A stretch of DNA of 6,850 nucleotides from Bacteriovoracaceae bacterium UBA4573 (lineage in GTDB: Bacteria > Bdellovibrionota > UBA1018 > UBA923): contig DGKJ01000049.1 in NCBI GenBank assembly GCA_002387735.1, forward strand, positions 12,893 to 19,742. The letters run 5' to 3'. Below, piece by piece: positions 1 to 5,899 of the stretch (position 1 is its first letter; each line of letters opens with the position of its first letter). The position numbers were made by a program, and so were the translations under genes. The notes under the pieces were generated by a model. The model was not told where the DNA came from, did no database searches, and saw nothing but the letters and a program-made list of their open reading frames with translations.

Positions 1-50
1 CGGCCTCCGCCGTGACAGGGCGGCGTTGTAACCAACTCAACTACACCCCC
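1..50 (-). tRNA. tRNA-Asp (anticodon GUC), 3' part cut off by the window edge
   Basis: Read on the minus strand from position 50, the sequence folds as a tRNA. It has a 7-nt acceptor strand GGGGGTG (50-44), a linker TA, and a D arm with a GTTG/CAAC stem (41-38 and 28-25) around a GGTT-containing loop. The anticodon arm pairs CCGCC (23-19) with GGCGG (11-7) around the loop CTGTCAC (18-12). The anticodon is GUC, which reads Asp codons GAC/GAU. The T arm and 3' acceptor strand lie beyond the window. The DUF72 gene ends 74 nt upstream on the same strand. I see no convincing promoter in that gap, so the tRNA could be read through from upstream or have a weak promoter of its own. Confidence 0.92.
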
Positions 51-124
51 GCTAAAGGGCTTCTAGGACTGTTGGCCGCAGCAAACAATTAGGTGTCTGG
101 TTTTAGTCTTGCCGGGCGATCCTG

Positions 125-1087
125 TCAACCCGATTCTGGGTCAACGCTGGGGGGCAGGTCCATGGATATCTGAAGATCTGACAAGGCCAGACTGACGCGG
201 CTCTTCACGTCCTCTAACGGCAACGCCACGGGGGCCCTCAACACGTCTTCGTCGGCAATGCCTGCGCGAGTGGGACTCTCCCCCATTTCATATTCCGCGA
301 GCATCGACCGCCACTCCAGCCCATTACGAATGGACTGAGCCTGCCAGTGATTTGCGAACAAAAAATGAGCCTGTTTACCCTGCTCTAAAAGCGGCAGGTA
401 CCGAGTTAATAGTCCGCTAAGTTCGTCTTTCGAATACAAATAGTCGTAACGGGTGACCAGATTACCCGACCACCACCCCGTCGCATTGCGCCCGTGCAAT
501 CTTATCAAGACCGAATCTTGGGTCGCCGTTACTAGCGGCGGCATAAGCCCCGGAAGCTCCGGTTCGTCTACACACACAAACGACAGGTTCCGTTTGGCCA
601 TCCACTGAAAAGACTTCGGCGTTACCCAAGTCGAATGGCGAAAATCCACAAACAGCGGCAGATCCGGACACGCAAGGGAAATGGCCAATTGTTCCAAATA
701 CATTCGTGACGCGTCGCTATTCTTAAACGCATAAGGAAAAGTCGCCACAAACCCGGCTAAGCGACCAGTCTCGACCAGGGGTTCAAGAGCACGGCGAAAA
801 TGGCGCGCAACAGTGAGCGCTAATCCGATATCGGTGCCGTGAGTGAGTGCATTGTGAATGCGTACAAAAAACTTGGTTCGACTTGAACCCAACCCTTCCA
901 CGAAGTTTTGCATGCGGTCGATTTCGGGCATTTGGTAGGTAAACTGGGTAAGTTCACACACATTGAACTGCTTACTGTAGAGCTGTAGCTGGCGGCGCGA
1001 CGACGCGCCTTTGGGGTAAAACGATCCGATCCAGTCGCGATAATTGTAACCTACAGTTCCAACATATATTTCTCGGCCAATCGACAC
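125..1087 (-). CDS. DUF72 (YecE/YunF-like) TIM-barrel protein of unknown function
   Basis: A 320-aa cytosolic protein with no signal peptide. Its motifs run in DUF72 order: an N-terminal VGTVGYNYRDW followed by FYP (residues 9-25), CELTQFTYQMP (44-54), FVRIHNALTHG (74-84), LFVDFRHSTW (145-154), VDEPELPG (173-180), RLHGRN (196-201), RYDYLYS (213-219) and FANHWQAQ (244-251). The RLHGRN...WW...RYDYLY block resembles the YunF side of the family. The biochemical role of DUF72 is not established. In most members the strand after the VE/CE pair carries an Asn-Thr motif (E. coli YecE has VEGNTTLY). Here those residues are Thr-Gln-Phe, so a usually conserved position is changed. The start is GTG (1087-1085), preceded by an AGAGGGGG ribosome-binding site about 10 nt upstream. 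The gene lies 42 nt downstream of prfB on the same strand with no terminator between, so co-transcription is likely. The C-terminal 45 or so residues look like a variable tail. Family call firm, function unknown. Confidence 0.88.
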   Translation of the reverse strand: MSIGREIYVGTVGYNYRDWIGSFYPKGASSRRQLQLYSKQFNVCELTQFTYQMPEIDRMQNFVEGLGSSRTKFFVRIHNALTHGTDIGLALTVARHFRRALEPLVETGRLAGFVATFPYAFKNSDASRMYLEQLAISLACPDLPLFVDFRHSTWVTPKSFQWMAKRNLSFVCVDEPELPGLMPPLVTATQDSVLIRLHGRNATGWWSGNLVTRYDYLYSKDELSGLLTRYLPLLEQGKQAHFLFANHWQAQSIRNGLEWRSMLAEYEMGESPTRAGIADEDVLRAPVALPLEDVKSRVSLALSDLQISMDLPPSVDPESG

Positions 1088-1129
1088 GCGTAATTTGCCC
1101 CCTCTTATCAGGTTAAGGGGTTTTTGGAT

Positions 1130-2279
1130 TTAGTCAATGTCGGAGTCGCCACCACGCGCCCACTCACCCGTGAGCGAACAGCGCAAGTAAGATTTAATAT
1201 GACCGTCGAGATCTCCGTCTAAAACCTTCTCCGCCTGCGACGAAACAAACCCAGTTCGATGGTCTTTGACCATTTTGTAGGGATGCAACACATAGGACCG
1301 AATTTGACTGCCCCAAGCGATATCTTTTTTTCCAGCTTCGACTTCGGCAGCCTTTTTTCGTTCTTCTTCCATGTGGCGTTCATAAATGCGCGATTTTAAA
1401 ATTTTCATCGCCATCGCTTTATTTTTGATTTGCGATCGCTCGTTCTGACACTGCACTACGATGCCAGTCGGAAAGTGCGTCAGGCGCACCGCCGAGTCTG
1501 TAGTGTTCACGCCTTGGCCACCCTTGCCGCCGGCGCGATACACGTCGACACGTAAATCGACGTCGCGAATTTCAACTTCAAAATTATCGTCGACCTCGGG
1601 CGTCACGAAGACCGAGGCAAAAGAGGTGTGGCGTCTTGCGTTTGAATCAAATGGCGAAATTCTTACAAGGCGGTGAATTCCAATCTCTGACTTTAAAAAT
1701 CCGAACGCGTTCACCCCGCTGATAATCACGGTTGCACTCTTAATGCCCGCCTGTTCGCCTTCAATGATATCTACCACCTCGGTCTTGTAGCCACTTTGTT
1801 GGGCCCAACGAAGATACATGCGCAATAGCATCTGAGCCCAGTCCTGGGATTCGGTTCCCCCGGCACCCGCATTAATACTAACAATGGCGTTCAAACCATC
1901 TTGCTCGCCGGAGAGCATTTTCTGGAGCTCTATATTCTCGACCGACCCAAAAAGTAGCGTCAACTGTGCTCGAGCGTCGGCGTACAATGATTCGTCGCCC
2001 GACTCTTCTGCTAACTCGAACAACGCATTTAAGTCTTCATAGTCACGATAGCTTTTTTTAAAGGTGCCAAGTTCGTTTTCGAGCCGGCCTTTTTCTTTAA
2101 GAATGGACTGGGCCTTGCGATTATCAGCCCAAAACTCTGCCTGGGTAGAAAGGTCCGCGATTTCGTTTAATCGACGCTCTTTGTTAGCGATGTCAAAGCG
2201 AACCTCGTAGGAAACCGAGTTTTTCGCCGATAGCTTTCAGACCCTCACGGATCTCTGAACTTTGACCAATTTGACTCAT
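1130..2279 (-). CDS. prfB: Peptide chain release factor 2 (RF2), expressed by programmed +1 frameshift
   Basis: RF2 recognises UAA and UGA in the ribosomal A site and triggers hydrolysis of peptidyl-tRNA. Translation starts at ATG 2279 (MSQIGQSSEI...) and runs 28 codons to CTT (2198-2196), followed by in-frame TGA (2195-2193). Skipping one base resumes at GAC (2194-2192) and continues to TAA at 1132-1130, giving 382 aa against 365 in E. coli. The joined protein has the RF2-specific SPF anticodon-like tripeptide at about 208-210, inside VRISPFDSNARRHTS, and the catalytic GGQ at about 253-255, inside GGKGGQGVNTTDSAVR. Both are offset by three residues from E. coli. The residue equivalent to E. 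coli K-12 Thr246 is Ala, as in most RF2s. The N-terminal helical domain is intact after the shift (DIANKERRLNEIADL...). Called without the shift, the gene would look like a 297-aa protein starting at an internal TTG. It starts 9 nt after the ybeY stop, so the two are almost certainly one operon. The SD before ATG 2279 is weak (GAG about 6 nt upstream). Confidence 0.95.
2192..2206 (-). promoter_or_regulatory. RF2 programmed +1 frameshift site
   Basis: On the minus strand the order is GAGGT (2206-2202), three spacer bases TCG (2201-2199), slippery codon CTT (2198-2196), then TGA (2195-2193) followed by C. This matches the well-known E. coli prfB site, where an SD-like AGGGGG sits three bases before CUU UGA C. 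GAGGT complements the 3' end of 16S rRNA, and CUU can re-pair as UUU in the +1 frame. UGA followed by C is a poor termination context. In the known mechanism, low RF2 slows UGA recognition and favours the shift, so RF2 limits its own synthesis. The site position is read directly from sequence; the mechanism is inferred from the family. Confidence 0.93.
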
Positions 2280-2288
2280 AGATCTCGT

Positions 2289-2819
2289 TCATAACTTGGC
2301 CCGGTCGAGGAGTCCAGGGGATTGACGCACTCCAGCGGCTAAAAGAACTTGGCGCTCAAATCCGAGCATTTTTTTTAAGGCGCGACTGGATCGCTCATGA
2401 TCCATTCCCAAGAGGTGCAAAAGCCCATGGGCTAGCAATATTTTTAACTCAATCTCTACCGAGTGCCCGTAGGTTCGGGCCTGGGTTCGAACCACAGATC
2501 GGCAAAACACGATATCCCCCAAAAACCTTACTCCTTTAGGATTTTCGGACAAATCCCCGATCGGTTGTTCGAAACTTAAAACGTCAGTAAGCGCGTTTTT
2601 TTTTCGATATGCACGATTCAATTTTTTCATTTCTCGATCATCGACCAGACTGATCGAAACCACAGTGGTCCCAGAGCTTATCAATTTTAGGTCTCGGCAG
2701 GCATTCAACATTTGTACTAACGACTTTTTTAAAGCGCGAGCTGCCTTAGTACGACCAAAGGACTCGGGGTGAAGAAAAACTACGTCAAGTTTATTACTTT
2801 TTTTTTTAGGTTTCTTCAA
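2289..2819 (-). CDS. ybeY: Endoribonuclease YbeY (16S rRNA 3' maturation / ribosome quality control)
   Basis: A 176-aa protein with the UPF0054 zinc signature HGLLHLLGMDH. The metal ligands are His131, His135 and His141. The conserved SISLVDDREMKKLNRAYR stretch is followed by TDVLSFEQ (about 55-85), and Arg71 matches the conserved family arginine. GDIVFCRSVV (101-110) is also typical. YbeY is a single-strand-specific metallo-endoribonuclease acting in 16S rRNA 3'-end processing. An in-frame TGA (2825-2823) lies just before TTG 2819, and the next plausible start is the ATG at codon 37, which would remove part of the fold; TTG is therefore the best start, despite a weak SD. The N-terminus is lysine-rich (KKPKKKSNK) and encoded by a run of ten A. 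The gene reads towards prfB, 9 nt away, making a translation-themed operon. It is somewhat longer than E. coli YbeY (155 aa) at both ends. Confidence 0.93.
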   Translation of the reverse strand: MKKPKKKSNKLDVVFLHPESFGRTKAARALKKSLVQMLNACRDLKLISSGTTVVSISLVDDREMKKLNRAYRKKNALTDVLSFEQPIGDLSENPKGVRFLGDIVFCRSVVRTQARTYGHSVEIELKILLAHGLLHLLGMDHERSSRALKKMLGFERQVLLAAGVRQSPGLLDRAKL

Positions 2820-2826
2820 ATTTCAC

Positions 2827-2855
2827 TTGTCCAAACTAAGAATATTACTGAGAAT
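2827..2855 (+). promoter_or_regulatory. Possible sigma-70-type promoter for the lipoprotein gene
   Basis: TTGTCC (2827-2832) and GAGAAT (2850-2855) are 17 bp apart, each matching four of six consensus bases, with a predicted start near 2862. The whole divergent gap between ybeY and the lipoprotein gene is only 55 bp, so a promoter for each direction must sit in or beside it. I could not pick a clear minus-strand promoter for ybeY here. Weak call. Confidence 0.25.
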
Positions 2856-2874
2856 CTTTGCACGGGGGTTCAAA

Positions 2875-3630
2875 ATGAGCAACAGAACGTTCTCAATATT
2901 AGCAGTACTTTTTGTAACAATTTCTTCTTTTTCAATGATGAGCTGTAATGCCACAGGCGGAATCGACACACCAGAAACCGCGACAGAAAAACTTTCTGAA
3001 GTCAAAGCACTTCTAGACGAAGCCAAGTGTGAAGACGCGATTCAAAAGCTAAACGATATCAATCAACCTGATGCGGAAATCGCGCGCCTACGCGGCTGGG
3101 CTAATCTCTGTCGCGCTGGTGCTACGATCGGGCGCGTCGGCAAGAGCCTCTATTCATTTGACACGACTCTTAACAACCTGACGGTTGTTGGTAGACTTGC
3201 AAACGAAATGGTTCCAACCAACGACACCAAACTTTCGTATATAGATGAGGCAATCAATGCTTTTGGTCAGATGGGAACATCCACCGATAGATCTTTGGTT
3301 ATCGCCATTGCGCAAATGGTAAAGGCGGCTGGTTATATTGCAAAGTACAGCACCAACGGCCAACGGGTGTTTAAAACCGATATTGCAATTGAAAGCTGCC
3401 AACAAGTGAGCTGCTCGGCCGCTACCGATATTACCTGCCCAGCGCGAATGTCGAACACTGATGCAAACGTAGTAGGAAACGCACTCATTGCCGCTAATAA
3501 TGAAATCGGAAGCAATTCTACTCTTGGAAATTTGGGTACCTTAGCTAGCCAACTCGGTGGGATTGCCTCTGCCTCTACGGGCGCAATCAACCGATGTTAC
3601 ATTATATCCCAGATGCTTCCAGCCGAATAA
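2875..3630 (+). CDS. Cysteine-rich predicted lipoprotein of unknown function (paralogue of the gene at 6490)
   Basis: A 251-aa protein from ATG 2875, chosen because it follows a GGGGG ribosome-binding site by about 6 nt and because a lipoprotein signal peptide begins there. An upstream in-frame TTG (2827) would add 16 residues before the signal. The signal peptide has a short basic start (MSNR), a hydrophobic core (FSILAVLFVTI) and a relaxed lipobox ending MMSC, giving lipidation at Cys24. Residue +2 is Asn, which does not suggest inner-membrane retention. Residues 40-95 are helical with a TPR-like look (LLDEAKCEDAIQKL, then RGWANLCRAGAT). The mature chain has six further cysteines, at 52, 79, 175, 180, 188 and 241, enough for three disulfides in the periplasm or outside. 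I recognise no named family. It aligns ungapped with the partial lipoprotein at 6490. The exported barrel gene starts 57 nt downstream on the same strand, suggesting an operon and perhaps a shared role at the outer membrane. Confidence 0.85.
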   Translation: MSNRTFSILAVLFVTISSFSMMSCNATGGIDTPETATEKLSEVKALLDEAKCEDAIQKLNDINQPDAEIARLRGWANLCRAGATIGRVGKSLYSFDTTLNNLTVVGRLANEMVPTNDTKLSYIDEAINAFGQMGTSTDRSLVIAIAQMVKAAGYIAKYSTNGQRVFKTDIAIESCQQVSCSAATDITCPARMSNTDANVVGNALIAANNEIGSNSTLGNLGTLASQLGGIASASTGAINRCYIISQMLPAE

Positions 3631-3687
3631 GCCAAGGCTCCGGGCTTAACATATAACAGGAACTCTACAATCAATTAGGTGAACAAA

Positions 3688-4833
3688 ATGAAACATAGTC
3701 AGAAAATAACAATCTTAGCTTGTGCGGTTGCGGCCCTCGCAACCACTCCAGCCTTTGGAAGTCTAAACGAAATCATGAAAACCTACCGCGGCCTTAGAAG
3801 TCTCGGTATGGGTGGCGTGGCATTTACAACCGGCATGTACGACGAAGCTCTATTCGCGAATCCAGCTATGGCAAGCGAACATCCTGAGTCGCGCATTGAA
3901 ATCTTGAGCCCAACATTCGAAGCCAATACTAATTTGATTTCGAATTTTAGTGCCGTCAATGACATCAAAGGTAGTTCCGGAGCCTCGGCCATTTCAAAAA
4001 TCGCCGATGAAGGAATTGCTGGTGAAAACATGCACTTTCGTTTTACTGGCCTTTTCGGCTACTACTCACCGAAGCTCTTCGGTGAAAATACTGGGTTTTC
4101 GTTTGGTTTATTAACGAATCTTCAAGCTAACATCATGCTTCGCGCAGATGCCGATGTTGATTCCCAGGCCTATCTAGATGCCGGTCCGAACTTCGGAGTG
4201 TCCCACTTACTAATGAATGGTAAACTTGCCCTGGGAGCCAATCTTCGCGCCATTTACCGTTTAGCAAGCAACAAAACGATACGAGCAACCGAGTTTTTAG
4301 GCGGCACCAAACTTTCTCTGAGCAGCATCGGTGGCCAGGGTATGGGTATCGACGGCGACTTGGGTGCCCTTTACAAAATGATGGACGTGCACAGTTTCTT
4401 CAAAAACCTCTGGTTCGCTTTGTCGTTGAACAATGTGGCACAGAGCACTTACCGTGTCGCTGCGAAGGACCTAGTCAGCTCAGTTAAAACCAGTCCTCCG
4501 CGCAATAATCGAACCATCAACACCGGCGTTCGCACCGACCTGCCTGATGCTTGGATTCTATCTGGCAACATCTTTGCGATCGAAGTTCAAGATATCGGCT
4601 CGTTGATTTATCACTCTTCGTTTTGGAAACGCCTCCACATTGGTGGCGAAACCAAACTTACTCGGGTGGTTTCGTTCCGAGGTGGTTTAAATCAAGGTTA
4701 CTTGGCCGCAGGCTTCGGTTTTGACCTGCCGGTTCTCAATGTCGAAGTTGCTACTTACGGCGAAGAAATGGGTACCAACACCGGTATTCATGAAGATCGT
4801 CGTATTGCACTCCGACTTGGGGTGGAAATCTAG
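3688..4833 (+). CDS. Exported, probable outer-membrane beta-barrel protein (PorV/TraF/FadL-like style), function unknown
   Basis: A 381-aa protein from ATG 3688, which has AGGTGA 5 nt upstream. A GTG at 3679 is in frame but overlaps that ribosome-binding site. The signal peptide MKHSQK-ITILACAVAALA-TTPAFG probably cleaves after Gly24. The mature start, YRGLRSLGMGGVAFTTGMYDEALFANPA (residues 33-60), resembles the N-terminal signature of FadL-superfamily-like barrels such as PorV, UPF0164 and TraF-type proteins: a GMGG turn followed by an NPA motif. The rest alternates polar and hydrophobic residues with many Gly, Asn and aromatic residues (for example FGYYSPKLFG, FSFGLLTNLQ, KLALGANLRAIYRL, LWFALSLNNVAQ, VSFRGGLNQGYLAAGFGF) and ends in a strand-like RRIALRLGVEI. 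Barrel topology is inferred from this pattern; substrate is unknown. It follows the lipoprotein gene by 57 nt with no clear promoter between, and transcription ends at the terminator just after its stop. Confidence 0.8.
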   Translation: MKHSQKITILACAVAALATTPAFGSLNEIMKTYRGLRSLGMGGVAFTTGMYDEALFANPAMASEHPESRIEILSPTFEANTNLISNFSAVNDIKGSSGASAISKIADEGIAGENMHFRFTGLFGYYSPKLFGENTGFSFGLLTNLQANIMLRADADVDSQAYLDAGPNFGVSHLLMNGKLALGANLRAIYRLASNKTIRATEFLGGTKLSLSSIGGQGMGIDGDLGALYKMMDVHSFFKNLWFALSLNNVAQSTYRVAAKDLVSSVKTSPPRNNRTINTGVRTDLPDAWILSGNIFAIEVQDIGSLIYHSSFWKRLHIGGETKLTRVVSFRGGLNQGYLAAGFGFDLPVLNVEVATYGEEMGTNTGIHEDRRIALRLGVEI

Positions 4834-4844
4834 CCGACTTTCCT

Positions 4845-4906
4845 AGCCCGGTTGTGAAGCGCGTCTCTTTTTTAGAGTCGGCGCTTCGCAACCGGGCTTT
4901 TTTTTT
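4845..4906 (+). terminator. Strong intrinsic terminator of the lipoprotein-barrel operon
   Basis: Left arm 4845-4862 (AGCCCGGTTGTGAAGCGC) pairs with 4881-4898 over 18 bp: 17 Watson-Crick pairs plus one G-U. Nine T residues (4898-4906) follow on the plus strand. The 18-nt loop can form an inner CTCT/AGAG hairpin. It lies 11 nt after the barrel stop. The T tract overlaps the mazG stop codon on the other strand. On the minus strand the stem has no T tract after it, so it is a one-way intrinsic terminator by sequence, though the hairpin could still protect the mazG mRNA end. Confidence 0.93.
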
Positions 4907-5834
4907 ACCCTTCACTCATTTTTACTTCATCCCACAGGCGGTCTAATTCCTCGAGCGTAGCCTTTTCCATTTGAATTCCTCGCTCTTCACAAAGTTTTTC
5001 GACCTTCATAAATCGATCTTCGAAGCGCCCTATTGCCTTACGATGGGCATCTTCCGGGGCTATTTTTAGGTGTCGCGCCAGATTGCAAAGCGAAAAGAAC
5101 AGATCGCCGATTTCGTGTTCAATTTCCGAATTCACCTTGCCTTGCATGGCTAGCTCGAGTTCAGACACTTCCTCTTTTACCTTTGCCCAAGCCCCGGTCC
5201 AATCTTTCCAGTCGAATCCAAGTCGACTCACTTTATCTCCCAAGCGGGCAGCGCGCTGAAGCGACGGCAGATGTTTCGGCAAACCTTCGGTCGCACTTTT
5301 ACGCCCTTCTTTTTTCTTGAGAACTTCCCAGTTCGCTAATACCGCATCAGAGTTTTCGGCAACCTGATCTCCGAACACGTGCGGGTGGCGCGATACCAAT
5401 TTCTTGGCCATGAACTCACCGACGTCGCCCAAGTGAAAGTCCCCTCGCTCCCAGGCAAGCTGGGCGTGCAAAATGATTTGTAGCAACAAATCTCCCAACT
5501 CCTCGCGCAACTTAACCTGGTCACCCTTTTCAAAGGTGCCGTCGACTTTCACCCACTCGCTCTTAGCCGTTTCAGCAGCAATTTTCTTTGAATCGGCGTT
5601 TGGTTTGTAGCGATCGATCACCTCAAGCGTTTCGTAAGCCTCTTCGATCAGATACTGACGTAGCGAGAGTGGATTTTGTTCTCGATCCCAAGGGCAACCA
5701 TTGGGCCCACGCAAACGAGTCACAAGCCCGATGGCTAATTCCAACTGACGCGTCATGGCTTCAATCATTGCCGTTCGCTGTGCGTCAATTCCCTCAAAGA
5801 TCGTTGTACGAGTGTCTTTCATTTTTTTTGTCAT
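4905..5834 (-). CDS. mazG: Nucleoside triphosphate pyrophosphohydrolase MazG (tandem domain)
   Basis: MazG hydrolyses NTPs/dNTPs to NMP and pyrophosphate, and in E. coli is linked to nucleotide-pool cleaning and lowering of (p)ppGpp. Two all-alpha MazG domains are visible. Domain 1 has LRGPNGCPWDREQ (41-53), EEAYE (64-68) and EELGD (111-115). Domain 2 has EEVSE (221-225) and EIGD (241-244), preceded by LGFDW (205-209). These EExxE and ExxD acidic residues bind magnesium in the family. The linking motif RHPHVFGD (149-156) is conserved. At 309 aa it is longer than E. coli MazG (263 aa). There are about 26 extra N-terminal residues, and an insert of roughly 28-30 residues (about 77-108) lies between EEAYE and EELGD. 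Start ATG 5834 lacks a good SD; in-frame ATGs at codons 5, 23 and 29 are alternatives, the last giving an E. coli-like N-terminus. The gene is convergent with the barrel gene and divergent from coaE. Confidence 0.93.
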   Translation of the reverse strand: MTKKMKDTRTTIFEGIDAQRTAMIEAMTRQLELAIGLVTRLRGPNGCPWDREQNPLSLRQYLIEEAYETLEVIDRYKPNADSKKIAAETAKSEWVKVDGTFEKGDQVKLREELGDLLLQIILHAQLAWERGDFHLGDVGEFMAKKLVSRHPHVFGDQVAENSDAVLANWEVLKKKEGRKSATEGLPKHLPSLQRAARLGDKVSRLGFDWKDWTGAWAKVKEEVSELELAMQGKVNSEIEHEIGDLFFSLCNLARHLKIAPEDAHRKAIGRFEDRFMKVEKLCEERGIQMEKATLEELDRLWDEVKMSEG

Positions 5835-5856
5835 GCAGCATTTTTAGCATAAATTC

Positions 5857-5886
5857 TTGTCATGTCACACTAGAGGAAAATATAGT
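5857..5886 (+). promoter_or_regulatory. Probable sigma-70-type promoter for coaE
   Basis: TTGTCA (5857-5862) and TATAGT (5881-5886) each match five of six consensus bases, with an 18-bp spacer. The predicted start is near 5893, only about 7 nt before the coaE ATG. If that start is used, the AGGT at 5892-5895 would sit at the very 5' end of the mRNA and be of little use as a ribosome-binding site, giving a nearly leaderless message. The box is in the 65-bp gap between divergent mazG and coaE. Confidence 0.45.
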
Positions 5887-5899
5887 GATCTAGGTCCTC

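Noticed and set aside
51..124. A terminator or tRNA promoter between the DUF72 gene and tRNA-Asp
   Set aside because: The best match on the minus strand (TTGTTT with TAGAAG) is weak and there is no hairpin with a T tract, so I make no call.
1130..2279. prfB as a broken gene or sequencing error, because the frame changes near 2195
   Set aside because: The break falls exactly on CTT TGA C with an SD-like GAGGT three bases upstream, the known RF2 frameshift site, and both sides encode conserved RF2 sequence.
2820..2826. GTG at 2826-2824 (minus) as an upstream ybeY start
   Set aside because: It is out of frame with ybeY and hits a stop after a few codons.
3154..3590. Antisense open frames of 80-85 codons across the lipoprotein gene, and similar ones across DUF72, prfB, barrel, mazG and coaE
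   Set aside because: They lie wholly within well-supported genes, have no recognisable motifs and no ribosome-binding sites, so they are shadows of the coding strand.
3629..3647. AAGCC/GGCTT hairpin between the lipoprotein and barrel genes as a terminator
   Set aside because: The stem is only 5 bp and no T tract follows.
3688..3723. ILAC in the barrel-protein signal (residues 9-12) as a lipobox
   Set aside because: Only about five hydrophobic residues precede the cysteine and the hydrophobic core continues after it, so ordinary cleavage after AFG is more likely.
4833..4882. Alternative pairing of GCCGACT (4833-4839) with AGTCGGC (4876-4882), competing with the terminator stem, as a possible attenuator
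   Set aside because: Seven base pairs cannot compete with the 18-bp terminator stem, and there is no downstream gene on the plus strand to regulate.
5859..5868. TGTCA direct repeat (TGTCATGTCA) in the mazG-coaE gap as an operator
   Set aside because: Two 5-bp copies are easily due to chance and part of them is the putative -35 box.
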